Position numbers and translations under genes: made by a program. Below, in pieces: positions 35,664 to 43,454 of a stretch of 64,000 nt of DNA. The stretch covers positions 2,494,628 through 2,558,627 of the forward strand of contig NZ_CP116619.1 of the NCBI RefSeq assembly GCF_030409055.1. Direction: 5' to 3'. The DNA comes from Trichocoleus desertorum NBK24 (GTDB lineage: Bacteria > Cyanobacteriota > Cyanobacteriia > FACHB-46). The notes under the pieces are model-generated. The model did not search any database. It was not told the DNA's origin and saw only the letters and a program-made list of their open reading frames with translations. Positions within the stretch are counted from its first letter, which is position 1. The number at the start of each line of letters is the position of its first letter.

Positions 35664-36539
35664 TTGAAAAAACTGTTAATCACCGGAGCCAGTGGTTTTT
35701 TAGGTTGGCATCTATGCCAGATCGCTCAGCGTCAATGGGATGTCTATGGCACCTACTGTTCTCAAGCGATCGCTATTGCTGGGGTCACCACTCTCAAAGT
35801 TGATATCAGCGATTTTGTGGCCCTCAAGCACTTGTTTGAAACTGTGCAACCGGATGCAGTCATCCATTTAGCGGCGCAATCCAGCCCTAACTATTGCCAA
35901 ACCCATCCCGAAACCTCTCATGCCATCAATGTGACGGCTTCTAGCAATATTGCGGGGCTTTGTAGCGATCGCGCCATTCCTTGCGTTTTTACTTCTACAG
36001 ACCTGGTGTTTGATGGTCTCAATTCGCCTTACTGCGAAACTGATCCAGTCAATCCAGTGAATCTGTATGGTGAGCAAAAAGTTTTGGCAGAGGCAGGGAT
36101 GCGATCGCGCTACCCCCAAACCGCTATTTGTCGGATGCCTCTGATGTTTGGGGAAGCCAGCCCCACGGCAAGCAGCTTTATCCAGCCGTTTATTCAAATG
36201 CTGCGATCGGAACAAGAACTGCGCTTATTCACTGATGAGTTTCGCACCCCTGCCAGTGGCACTACGGCGGCTCAAGGACTATTGCTAGCGTTAGAAAAGG
36301 TGCAAGGTTGCATTCATTTAGGCGGCAAAGAACGCATCTCTCGGTATGAGTTTGGTCGCTTACTGGTTGAGGTTCTTGACCTACCAAAAGCAGGACTCCA
36401 AGCTTGCCGCCAACAAGATGTCCAAATGGCCGCCCCTCGCCCCCCAGATGTGTCGCTGGATAGCTCGCTGGCATTTTCGCTAGGCTATGCGCCATTGTCT
36501 CTGCGGGAAGAGGTAGAGGCGTTGCGAGGTAAGGTCTAG
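35664..36539 (+). CDS. RmlD-like sugar nucleotide reductase (extended SDR)
   Basis: A 291-residue NAD(P)-dependent protein of the dTDP-4-dehydrorhamnose reductase family. KKLLITGASGFLGWHLCQIA binds cofactor; FTSTDLVFDG holds the catalytic Ser/Thr region and LYGEQKVLAE the Y-x3-K. The C-terminal part has the substrate-domain helix NLYG... and GCIHLGGKERISRYEFG. The start is TTG at 35664, with no better in-frame ATG before the cofactor motif. No rmlABC genes are near, so the sugar is uncertain. Confidence 0.85.
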   Translation: MKKLLITGASGFLGWHLCQIAQRQWDVYGTYCSQAIAIAGVTTLKVDISDFVALKHLFETVQPDAVIHLAAQSSPNYCQTHPETSHAINVTASSNIAGLCSDRAIPCVFTSTDLVFDGLNSPYCETDPVNPVNLYGEQKVLAEAGMRSRYPQTAICRMPLMFGEASPTASSFIQPFIQMLRSEQELRLFTDEFRTPASGTTAAQGLLLALEKVQGCIHLGGKERISRYEFGRLLVEVLDLPKAGLQACRQQDVQMAAPRPPDVSLDSSLAFSLGYAPLSLREEVEALRGKV

Positions 36540-36621
36540 CCTTCGATGATGCTTCTAGTTAGCGAACCGTGTATAACGGAGAGTAGACAAAACTAGCAAG
36601 CAGCTAGGGAGTGGAGCAACC

Positions 36622-36942
36622 TTGAGACAAGAAATAAAGTTTCAACTACCTCAACCAGCACTTGCAGAGTTTTGCCAACGATGGAAGATCAAAGAATTGT
36701 ACTTTTTTGGCTCAGTATTGCGAGAGGACTTTAGACCTGATAGTGACATTGATGTTATGGTGACTTTTTCCGCAGATGCTACTTGGGGGCTCCTAGAGTT
36801 TGTCCGGTTGAAACGTGAGTTGAAAACGGTGTTAGGACGCGAAGTAGACTTGATTACGAAAAAGTCAATTGAGCAAAGCCACAACTGGATTCGTCGGCAA
36901 GAAATTTTAGAGACGGCTCAGCCTGTATATGTCACGGGATAA
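36622..36942 (+). CDS. MNT-type nucleotidyltransferase antitoxin (MntA-like)
   Basis: A 106-residue minimal nucleotidyltransferase with FFGSVLREDFRPDSDIDVMV, the GS-x10-DxD signature. In type VII systems MntA adds AMP to the HEPN toxin to silence it. The start is TTG 36622. The downstream HEPN gene overlaps by 14 nt, the usual arrangement. Confidence 0.88.
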   Translation: MRQEIKFQLPQPALAEFCQRWKIKELYFFGSVLREDFRPDSDIDVMVTFSADATWGLLEFVRLKRELKTVLGREVDLITKKSIEQSHNWIRRQEILETAQPVYVTG

Positions 36943-37270
36943 GGCATCACTGCTCGATATTGTCCAAGCAGGGCAACTGGTTCTGCAATTTTCTCAAGGA
37001 TTTAGCCGCGAACAGTTGGAAGCAGATTTGCGATCGCAATCAGCAATCCTCTACCAAATTGCCATTATGGGAGAAGCAACGAAACGGCTATCCCGTGAAT
37101 TTCGAGAACAATACCCTAACGTTCCTTGGGATGATGTTGCTGGGATGCGAGACGTGATCGCTCACCAATATGACCGCATTGATCTCGATATTGTTTGGCA
37201 AGTAATCCAACGCAACATCCCTGAACTTTTGGACATACTGATTCCACTATTACCTGTTCAAAAGGGCTAA
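36929..37270 (+). CDS. HEPN (DUF86) toxin, HepT-like RNase
   Basis: A 113-residue helical protein with the RNase motif R-x4-H in MRDVIAHQYDRID. HEPN toxins cleave RNA, and the tyrosine next to the motif (HQY) is a likely AMPylation site. It pairs with the upstream MNT gene. Its stop TAA overlaps a minus-strand TAG at 37267-37269 that ends an open stretch following the nucleoside hydrolase. Confidence 0.88.
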   Translation: MSRDKASLLDIVQAGQLVLQFSQGFSREQLEADLRSQSAILYQIAIMGEATKRLSREFREQYPNVPWDDVAGMRDVIAHQYDRIDLDIVWQVIQRNIPELLDILIPLLPVQKG

Positions 37271-37347
37271 GTTCGGAGTTCTCGCAGCATTTTGCTAGTG
37301 CCTTCGGCGATCGCTTTTTGCACCCATTCGAGAATTAGATCCGCTTG
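37267..37347 (-). other. open 26-codon tail after the nucleoside hydrolase stop
   Basis: In the same frame, directly after the TAG at 37348, the sequence stays open for 26 codons reading QADLILEWVQKAIAEGTSKM and on to LRELRT before another TAG. The amphipathic, helix-like composition looks coding, so this may be a C-terminal tail cut off by a nonsense change, or the end of some other gene. Confidence 0.4.
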
Positions 37348-38271
37348 CTAGCGAGACCATTGCTGAAGGATGTAAGTGTAGAAGCGATCGCGATCGACTT
37401 GAGTCATCATGCGGATTTTGCGACCTCCGGGGAAAAGTTTGGTACGGCCTTGGCTGAGTCCGGTGGTGACGATCGCAGTTTCCACTTCTTGCAGTTCATA
37501 GAACTCTGGATGGGCCAGATAAGCCGTGGCGAGGACATCCCAAAAATAGTAATCCTGCGGAATCACCAAGGCGTAGCATTGACCCGCGAAGTCGGAGAGG
37601 CGATATTTGCGCTGCTTGGCGAGACGGTGAGCGAACTCTGACGTGACAGGGACTTGATTGGTGATATCCAAAGAGCACAGCACGATCGGAATATTACTTT
37701 GCCAAACGCGATCGATCGCGAAGGGGTCCCAGTAAGCGTTCCATTCAGCGGAACCATCTTGACCTGCTTCGATCGATTTCTCGACATTTCCCGGCACATT
37801 CACAGCGCCACCCATCCAGACAATCTCTTTGATTTTGGCTTCGATGTCTGGGGCAGTATCGAGGGCGATCGCTACTGTAGTTAATGGCCCTGTCACCAAA
37901 AGCGTCACAGGTTCGGCAGCTTCCCGCAGCGATCGCACCATAAAATCTTGCCCTGACTCTGGCAGCAAAGGCGTCTGGATGGTTTCTGGCTCATTCAAAA
38001 TGGGGAGGTGATCCACAATCCACGAGTCTCGCCGATAGAGACGTGGAAAGGGGTTAATGCCTCGGACGGTGCTGGCTGCTACCGGAACTTCCTCACGACC
38101 CACCAGATCGATAATTTTGCGCGTCGCACTGACAGCGGGCTGAATATAGCAATCGGCAGGTGTCACCACGACCCCTAGCGGATGTAAGTGCCCCATCGTC
38201 ATCAGTAGCAGGGTTGATAGATAATCATCAACGCCGCCATCGTGATCCAGCAAAACTAAGGGCTTAGACAT
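37348..38271 (-). CDS. inosine-uridine type nucleoside hydrolase
   Basis: A 307-residue calcium-dependent hydrolase that splits nucleosides into base and ribose for salvage. DHDGGVDD (9-16) is the D-x-D-x3-DD calcium site; VTGPLTTVAIALD and the region around QDGSAEWNAYWDPFA (the N-x-x-x-D-P metal part) are present. It begins 24 bp after the MscS-DEP gene on the same strand. A TAG ends it, but the frame continues open for 26 more codons; see the separate entry. Confidence 0.9.
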   Translation of the reverse strand: MSKPLVLLDHDGGVDDYLSTLLLMTMGHLHPLGVVVTPADCYIQPAVSATRKIIDLVGREEVPVAASTVRGINPFPRLYRRDSWIVDHLPILNEPETIQTPLLPESGQDFMVRSLREAAEPVTLLVTGPLTTVAIALDTAPDIEAKIKEIVWMGGAVNVPGNVEKSIEAGQDGSAEWNAYWDPFAIDRVWQSNIPIVLCSLDITNQVPVTSEFAHRLAKQRKYRLSDFAGQCYALVIPQDYYFWDVLATAYLAHPEFYELQEVETAIVTTGLSQGRTKLFPGGRKIRMMTQVDRDRFYTYILQQWSR

Positions 38272-38295
38272 TCTGGTTCTCGGTGGATAAACGAC

Positions 38296-40362
38296 TCAGC
38301 GATCGCTAATTTCTGTCTCATCGGCATTCTCTGCATCGGCATCTTCTTCATCGATATAAAAGCGATAGAAAACATAGCCATCTTCAAACGGACGATCCTC
38401 TAAGACGTGGTGAACCACGCCTTGCTCAATCAAGCTTTGCCCCAACTGAATCGCTGACTCACGGGTACAGTTTTGGGTTTGCACCAACCACTCCACTGCT
38501 TCGGCTCCTGTAAAGCAGGCAGGGTATAGATTCATCCGATATCGACGGTCTTGAATTTTAAGTCCTGCTGGCCCTCGCATTGCTGTGATCAAGGCATCCA
38601 GAGAGGTATCCGTTTGTAGGCGAGTGGTGGAGTCGGCAAGCGTGAGTGTGCTCAGAGTAGCTTCAGCAAAACCATCCGTTTCTGGGAGAGCAGAAATCGG
38701 GCGATCGCTAGATTTATTTCCATTTGAGGCAGCGCGTTGCGGCTTCCAGGACGGGAAGGGAGGTGGCTGCAAAGATGCCAATAACTGGTTGAGTTCCGGC
38801 GATCGCACATGAAGATCGCGTTGGGGAAATGGCACTTCAATGCCGTAGCGGCGCAGAGAAGCTTCAATGCGATAGTAAATGTCGCTTTTCACGCGAAACT
38901 GTTTCTTCGGTTCTCCAGTCCAAACCAGTAACTCAAAGTTAAGAGAGTTATCCCCAAAGCCTTGAAACCAAACTTCGGGTTGCGGTTTAACCAATACTTC
39001 AGGATGGCTTTTGGCCGCTTCCAATAGGGCTGTCTGTACCTGATCAATGTCTGAACCGTAAGCCACCCCAACGGCCAGCTTCAAACGGGAGACTGGATCA
39101 CCGTGGCTCCAATTGATCACCTCACTCTCTAGGAAGCGAGAGTTGGGCACAATGATCGTGACTTGATCGAAGGTGCTAATCTCGGTGCTGCGGGCACCGA
39201 TTCGTTTCACCGTCCCTAGCAGCTCATTGACTTTAATCAGATCACCAACTTGGATGGGTCGCTCTAACGTGATGATCAAACCGCTGATGAAGTTGTTGGT
39301 AATGTTCTGGACGCCAAAACCAATCCCTACACCGAGGACGCTGGCTAGAATTGCTAAAGAACGGACATCTAAACCCCAAATTTGCAGCAGCACAATCAAG
39401 CCTAAAAAGGTCAGGACGTACTGAGTTAAGACAGCCACCAATTCTTGAACTCGCGGCTCGGCTCCCGTTCTCGCCAAGACATAAAACCGAAATAAGCGAG
39501 TTAGGCCACTGACTGCAAACCATAAACCAGCGGTAAATGCCAGCAGCAACAGCAGTTGTAGTGCCGAATAGTTGCTCTCCCCTAGGCTGACCACGGGCAC
39601 TGTCACGAAGTGAAATAGCTGATACCGCCAACTCCGAGCCTGCGGAAATAAATCGGTGACGTACCAAACTACGGCAGCCCACAAACCAGCCTGTAGACCA
39701 AGTAATCCTAAATGCAGTAGAAGCCGACTCGGTTGCTCCCAAAGGTGTAGCAGGGAAGCGGGATGCCCCAAGTAGCGAGAGATTTGGCGAGTCAGTAAGC
39801 GCTCCACGAGCCACAAAATCAGATGAACGGCGATCGCCCCTAACAGCACGACTGAACTAAACACCAACGCCTGCTGAAAATAAGCAGGGCTGCGCTCCAG
39901 TTGTCCTTGCCGCAATGCTGCCTGAATCAAACGACTCCAAAAGCGACCCTGACTCGCTGGATTAGTGCCTTGGAGGACATCTCGCTCGGTGACGGTAAGC
40001 AAGGCGCGATCGCTGGGCTGGCTGCGAATGATCGTTTGTTGATTTTCCTCAGCCACCTCAACGGCAATTGGTTCCGAAGACTGAACTTCTTGCTCTAGCG
40101 CTGCATTGACGATCGCCGCCCGTTCTGTAGCTGTAAAGTTACCAAAATTACCGACCTGAAACAGTACCCGACCATCCAACACCACGGGAGCTTGTGCGGC
40201 CCGACTGTTGGGGCTAGTTTGAGCAAATCCTGGGCTGGGTGTAAATGTGAGCCAAAGAGTGAGCCAAGTGAGCAACCCTAGCCAGAACCAACCCCAACGC
40301 CGTTGAACTCGCAACCTTGAGGGATGCGATCGCAGGCGGCACACTGGTTTAGAAGCCGTCAT
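38296..40362 (-). CDS. MscS-type mechanosensitive channel with C-terminal DEP domain
   Basis: A 688-residue protein: signal peptide (~15-45), a periplasmic region to ~150, four or five membrane helices (~165-360), and the MscS core with VLGVGIGFGVQNITNNFISG (pore helix TM3), RPIQVGDLIKV and NSRFLESEVINWS. The C-terminal ~85 residues (LDALITAMRGPAGLKIQDRR to YRFYIDEE) look like a DEP domain, usually a membrane- or G-protein-docking module in signalling proteins; this addition is unusual in a channel. The FHA gene lies 10 bp upstream on the same strand. ATG 40362 starts at MTASKPV. Confidence 0.88.
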   Translation of the reverse strand: MTASKPVCRLRSHPSRLRVQRRWGWFWLGLLTWLTLWLTFTPSPGFAQTSPNSRAAQAPVVLDGRVLFQVGNFGNFTATERAAIVNAALEQEVQSSEPIAVEVAEENQQTIIRSQPSDRALLTVTERDVLQGTNPASQGRFWSRLIQAALRQGQLERSPAYFQQALVFSSVVLLGAIAVHLILWLVERLLTRQISRYLGHPASLLHLWEQPSRLLLHLGLLGLQAGLWAAVVWYVTDLFPQARSWRYQLFHFVTVPVVSLGESNYSALQLLLLLAFTAGLWFAVSGLTRLFRFYVLARTGAEPRVQELVAVLTQYVLTFLGLIVLLQIWGLDVRSLAILASVLGVGIGFGVQNITNNFISGLIITLERPIQVGDLIKVNELLGTVKRIGARSTEISTFDQVTIIVPNSRFLESEVINWSHGDPVSRLKLAVGVAYGSDIDQVQTALLEAAKSHPEVLVKPQPEVWFQGFGDNSLNFELLVWTGEPKKQFRVKSDIYYRIEASLRRYGIEVPFPQRDLHVRSPELNQLLASLQPPPFPSWKPQRAASNGNKSSDRPISALPETDGFAEATLSTLTLADSTTRLQTDTSLDALITAMRGPAGLKIQDRRYRMNLYPACFTGAEAVEWLVQTQNCTRESAIQLGQSLIEQGVVHHVLEDRPFEDGYVFYRFYIDEEDADAENADETEISDR

Positions 40363-40372
40363 CGCAGAATCC

Positions 40373-40954
40373 TCAAGGGTTAGGAGTAGAAGTAGCTGGA
40401 GTAGAAGTAGTTGGAGTAGGGGTTTCTGGAATCTGGGGCCGCGATCGCTCCAGCAAAGTGCCGACCAAGCCCCAAGCACCCACCCCCATCAACAACAGCA
40501 CAATGCCACCAATCAGCCAAATGACCACTGTGTTTTTGTGCAGAGCGCTCGGCTGTTGGTCAAAATGAGTGCGTTCTCGGTTTAAGGCTGTGGCATTGGG
40601 ATCGCCTTCTCCCATCACCGTGGCAATAATTTTGTAAGGCCCAATGCGAATGGTATCTTTGCTAGAAAATGGATGACTTCCGGGACGAATGGCCCGACCA
40701 TTGAGAAAAGTACCGTTGGCGCTGCGATCGGTGATATAAAGCTGAGAGTTCGCGACTGTGATCAGGGTGTGGAAGCGCGAAACTTCTTTGTGGGCTAGCT
40801 CTAGGCGCGAGACTGGTTTTTCTCCTAGTGTCTCTGGCATTTGGTCACTTTCTCGGCCAATGGCGATCGGAGCTTTGAGTAAGGGTTGCTGCACCTCTCC
40901 GGTTGCTGTGTCTTCCCAAACTAGTTGTACATACACAGACTCATCACTAGACAT
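40373..40954 (-). CDS. FHA domain membrane protein
   Basis: A 193-residue protein with an N-terminal FHA domain (about 25-110) that binds phosphothreonine: AIGRESDQ, SRLELAHKEVSRFHTLI and DRSANGTFLNG supply the conserved Gly-Arg, Ser-x2-His-like and Asn-Gly residues. A single membrane helix (~145-165) and a Thr/Pro/Ser tail follow. It is divergent from a Ser/Thr kinase (227-bp gap) and upstream of the MscS-DEP channel, suggesting that the kinase supplies its ligand. Start chosen at ATG 40954. Confidence 0.88.
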   Translation of the reverse strand: MSSDESVYVQLVWEDTATGEVQQPLLKAPIAIGRESDQMPETLGEKPVSRLELAHKEVSRFHTLITVANSQLYITDRSANGTFLNGRAIRPGSHPFSSKDTIRIGPYKIIATVMGEGDPNATALNRERTHFDQQPSALHKNTVVIWLIGGIVLLLMGVGAWGLVGTLLERSRPQIPETPTPTTSTPATSTPNP

Positions 40955-41181
40955 GGCAGGTCTTCTAGCAGCTATTTCCGACTTTATTACCGTCGGTATC
41001 ATAAACCATCAAGCTTGAAATGCCCATTTCAACTGAGCAGTGATGTGAGTAGCAATGTGAGCAGCGATCGCGGGCAAAATCACATAAGTACATTTGACTA
41101 AATTGAAACTTTTTTTGTAGAAAACTTTCAATCTACATGGCGGCAGGTTAGTAGGAACAACTCTGAGGTACAGGGCACAGC

Positions 41182-43137
41182 ATGGGCTTAAATCTTTTAC
41201 GGTTACTGCAATCACCCAACCCTGACAAACCCCTGGGTGGGCGTTATAAAGTCCTGAGCAAGTTGGGTGCAGGTGGGTTTGGGCAGACGTTTCTGGCGGA
41301 AGATATGCACTTACCCGACCATCCCTGCTGCGTGGTCAAGCAACTGAAGCCCCAAGTTACCGATGCCAGTAGCCTACAAACTGCCAGACGCTTATTTGAT
41401 ACCGAAGCGAAAGTACTGTATCAACTCGGCAGCCATGACCAGATTCCTCGCCTCATGGCCCACTTCGAGGAAGACCAAGAGTTTTACTTGGTGCAAGAAT
41501 TTGTGGATGGGGCCGCTCTCTCAGAAGAACTAGTCACTGGGCAGCCTTGGCCGGAAGCGCGAGTGGTGGCACTGTTGCAAGATATTTTGCAAGCCCTGGC
41601 GTTTGTCCATGATCAGCATGTGATTCATCGCGATATCAAGCCGCCTAACCTGATGCGTCGCCGCCTAGACGGCAGAATTGTGCTGATCGATTTTGGGGCG
41701 GTGAAGCAGGTGAGCACCCAAATTGTCACCGCTAAATCTGGGCATACAAATTTAACTATTTCGATTGGCACTCAGGGCTACATGCCCAACGAGCAATTGG
41801 GTGGCAATCCTCGCTTCAGCAGTGATCTTTATGCGGTGGGGATGATCGGCATTCAGGCGCTCACGGGTGTTCATCCTCGGCATCTCAGTGAGGACGTTAA
41901 AACTGGAGAAATTCAATGGCGCGACCGCGCTCCTCATGCAACTCCTGAACTAGCAGATTTCCTCGATCGCATGGTGCGTTACGACTTCCGCGCCCGCTAC
42001 ACCACCGCTGGGGAGGCCTTGGCCGCGTTACAAGCTTTACCCGCTGAATTATTAGCCGCGATCGCTGTCTCTCCTCCCAGCCCTACCCCCCTCGCCCCAG
42101 ACGCAGAAGACACCACAGATTTAGATACAGTCGCCCTTCCAGAACCAACCCCTCTTGCTAACACCGTCACAGCTCCCACTTTGGCTGTAGGGGTTTTACC
42201 TGCTGCCCTGCCAGAAACGCAACCCTCTCCCCCAGTCAAAAGTTCTATTCCCACGGCTGTTTTACCCAGTGCCACCCGCCTTCAAGGTGTGAAGCCAGCG
42301 GCAATTGTGGCCGCTTTAGTGGCGATCGCAGCAACCTTCCTGCTTGCCAAAGCTTTATTCACGCCTAAACCTGCGCCTCAAACTGCTTCTACTCCAGCCA
42401 CTACCGCTTCTGCTCCAACTACTAGTTCTACTCCAACTGCTAGCTCTACTCCAGCTAACAATACCCAACCTGCTGTATCTGCCTCCACTGCCCCAGCTAA
42501 CCCTACGCCCTCTAGTAACCCTCAAGCTGCCGTTCCCCCAACCGTTGCCCCCAGCCCCACTCCTGCTCAGCCTCCCATTGCTCCACTTTTGGCTCAAGCC
42601 GATGGGTTACGCACCGCCAATCAGCCAGAAAAAGCTTTAGCTCTGTATGACCAAGCGGTCTCCCAAGCACCCACCAATGCCACGGCTCAATGGGGTCGCT
42701 GCTACAGCTTGAATCAATTGCAGCGTCCTGGAGAGGCGATTACTGCTTGCGATCAAGCCTTAGCGAGTAACCCTCAATATCCAGAAGCGTTGTGGAGTAA
42801 AGGCTATGCGCTGGATCAACTCAAACGCCACTCAGAAGCGATCGCCCTCTATGACCAAGCGATCGTGCTAAAGCCTAATTTTGCAGAAGTTTGGAGTAAC
42901 AAAGGATCGTCGCTCCTGCTTCTCGAGCGTCCTGCTGAAGCGGTGGCTGCCTATGACAAAGCGACTGCCTTAAAACCTGACCTAGCCGAAGCTTGGAACA
43001 ATCGCGGTGTGGCTTTGTGGAGCTTGCGGCGATTCGATGAAGCTGTGACATCCATCGACAAAGCAATTCAAATTCAGCCAGATTATCCAGACGCGATCCG
43101 AGTACGGCAGCAGATGCGGCAAAAGTTAGGCCGTTAG
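41182..43137 (+). CDS. Ser/Thr protein kinase with membrane helix and TPR domain
   Basis: A 651-residue Hanks-type kinase. Gly loop LGAGGFGQTF (28-37), catalytic Lys53, HRDIKPPN (149-156) and DFG (170-172) are intact. A Pro/Ala region leads to one membrane helix (~373-392), a low-complexity Thr/Ala/Pro/Ser linker (~395-470) and about five TPRs (~480-640), e.g. EALWSKGYALDQLKRHSEAI. Autophosphorylation sites in the Thr-rich linker could recruit the divergent FHA protein; that is inference. Confidence 0.93.
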   Translation: MGLNLLRLLQSPNPDKPLGGRYKVLSKLGAGGFGQTFLAEDMHLPDHPCCVVKQLKPQVTDASSLQTARRLFDTEAKVLYQLGSHDQIPRLMAHFEEDQEFYLVQEFVDGAALSEELVTGQPWPEARVVALLQDILQALAFVHDQHVIHRDIKPPNLMRRRLDGRIVLIDFGAVKQVSTQIVTAKSGHTNLTISIGTQGYMPNEQLGGNPRFSSDLYAVGMIGIQALTGVHPRHLSEDVKTGEIQWRDRAPHATPELADFLDRMVRYDFRARYTTAGEALAALQALPAELLAAIAVSPPSPTPLAPDAEDTTDLDTVALPEPTPLANTVTAPTLAVGVLPAALPETQPSPPVKSSIPTAVLPSATRLQGVKPAAIVAALVAIAATFLLAKALFTPKPAPQTASTPATTASAPTTSSTPTASSTPANNTQPAVSASTAPANPTPSSNPQAAVPPTVAPSPTPAQPPIAPLLAQADGLRTANQPEKALALYDQAVSQAPTNATAQWGRCYSLNQLQRPGEAITACDQALASNPQYPEALWSKGYALDQLKRHSEAIALYDQAIVLKPNFAEVWSNKGSSLLLLERPAEAVAAYDKATALKPDLAEAWNNRGVALWSLRRFDEAVTSIDKAIQIQPDYPDAIRVRQQMRQKLGR

Positions 43138-43454
43138 ATTGGCCAAAGTCGCTAGAAGGCTATAGGGTTATACAGCAAGCTTCTTTCTAATACGTTTCTG
43201 CTACAAGGAGTTGGGGGATTCGCTATCTTGAGTAAGGCTCCTGTGAACAGCAAGATCAATGATTAAATCTATCTAAATATTTAATGAAATATTTGAACTG
43301 GGTTGGACAGTTCGAACTAGTTAGTTATTTTGAATAACTATTACCTATGAGATGTACCTATGAAATGAGGTAGAACCAAAATTTCGCCTCAATAAATTAA
43401 AATTCTAATCTACAAGAAATCTAATCTTTAGTTTGATTTAACGCAATTCTATTC
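43138..43454. other. AT-rich intergenic region with a small inverted repeat
   Basis: About 317 bp between the TPR kinase and the LOV histidine kinase. TAGTTATT (43322-43329) pairs with AATAACTA (43333-43340) around TTG, and ACCTATGA is repeated at 43346 and 43357. No open frame or known RNA was seen. Confidence 0.5.
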
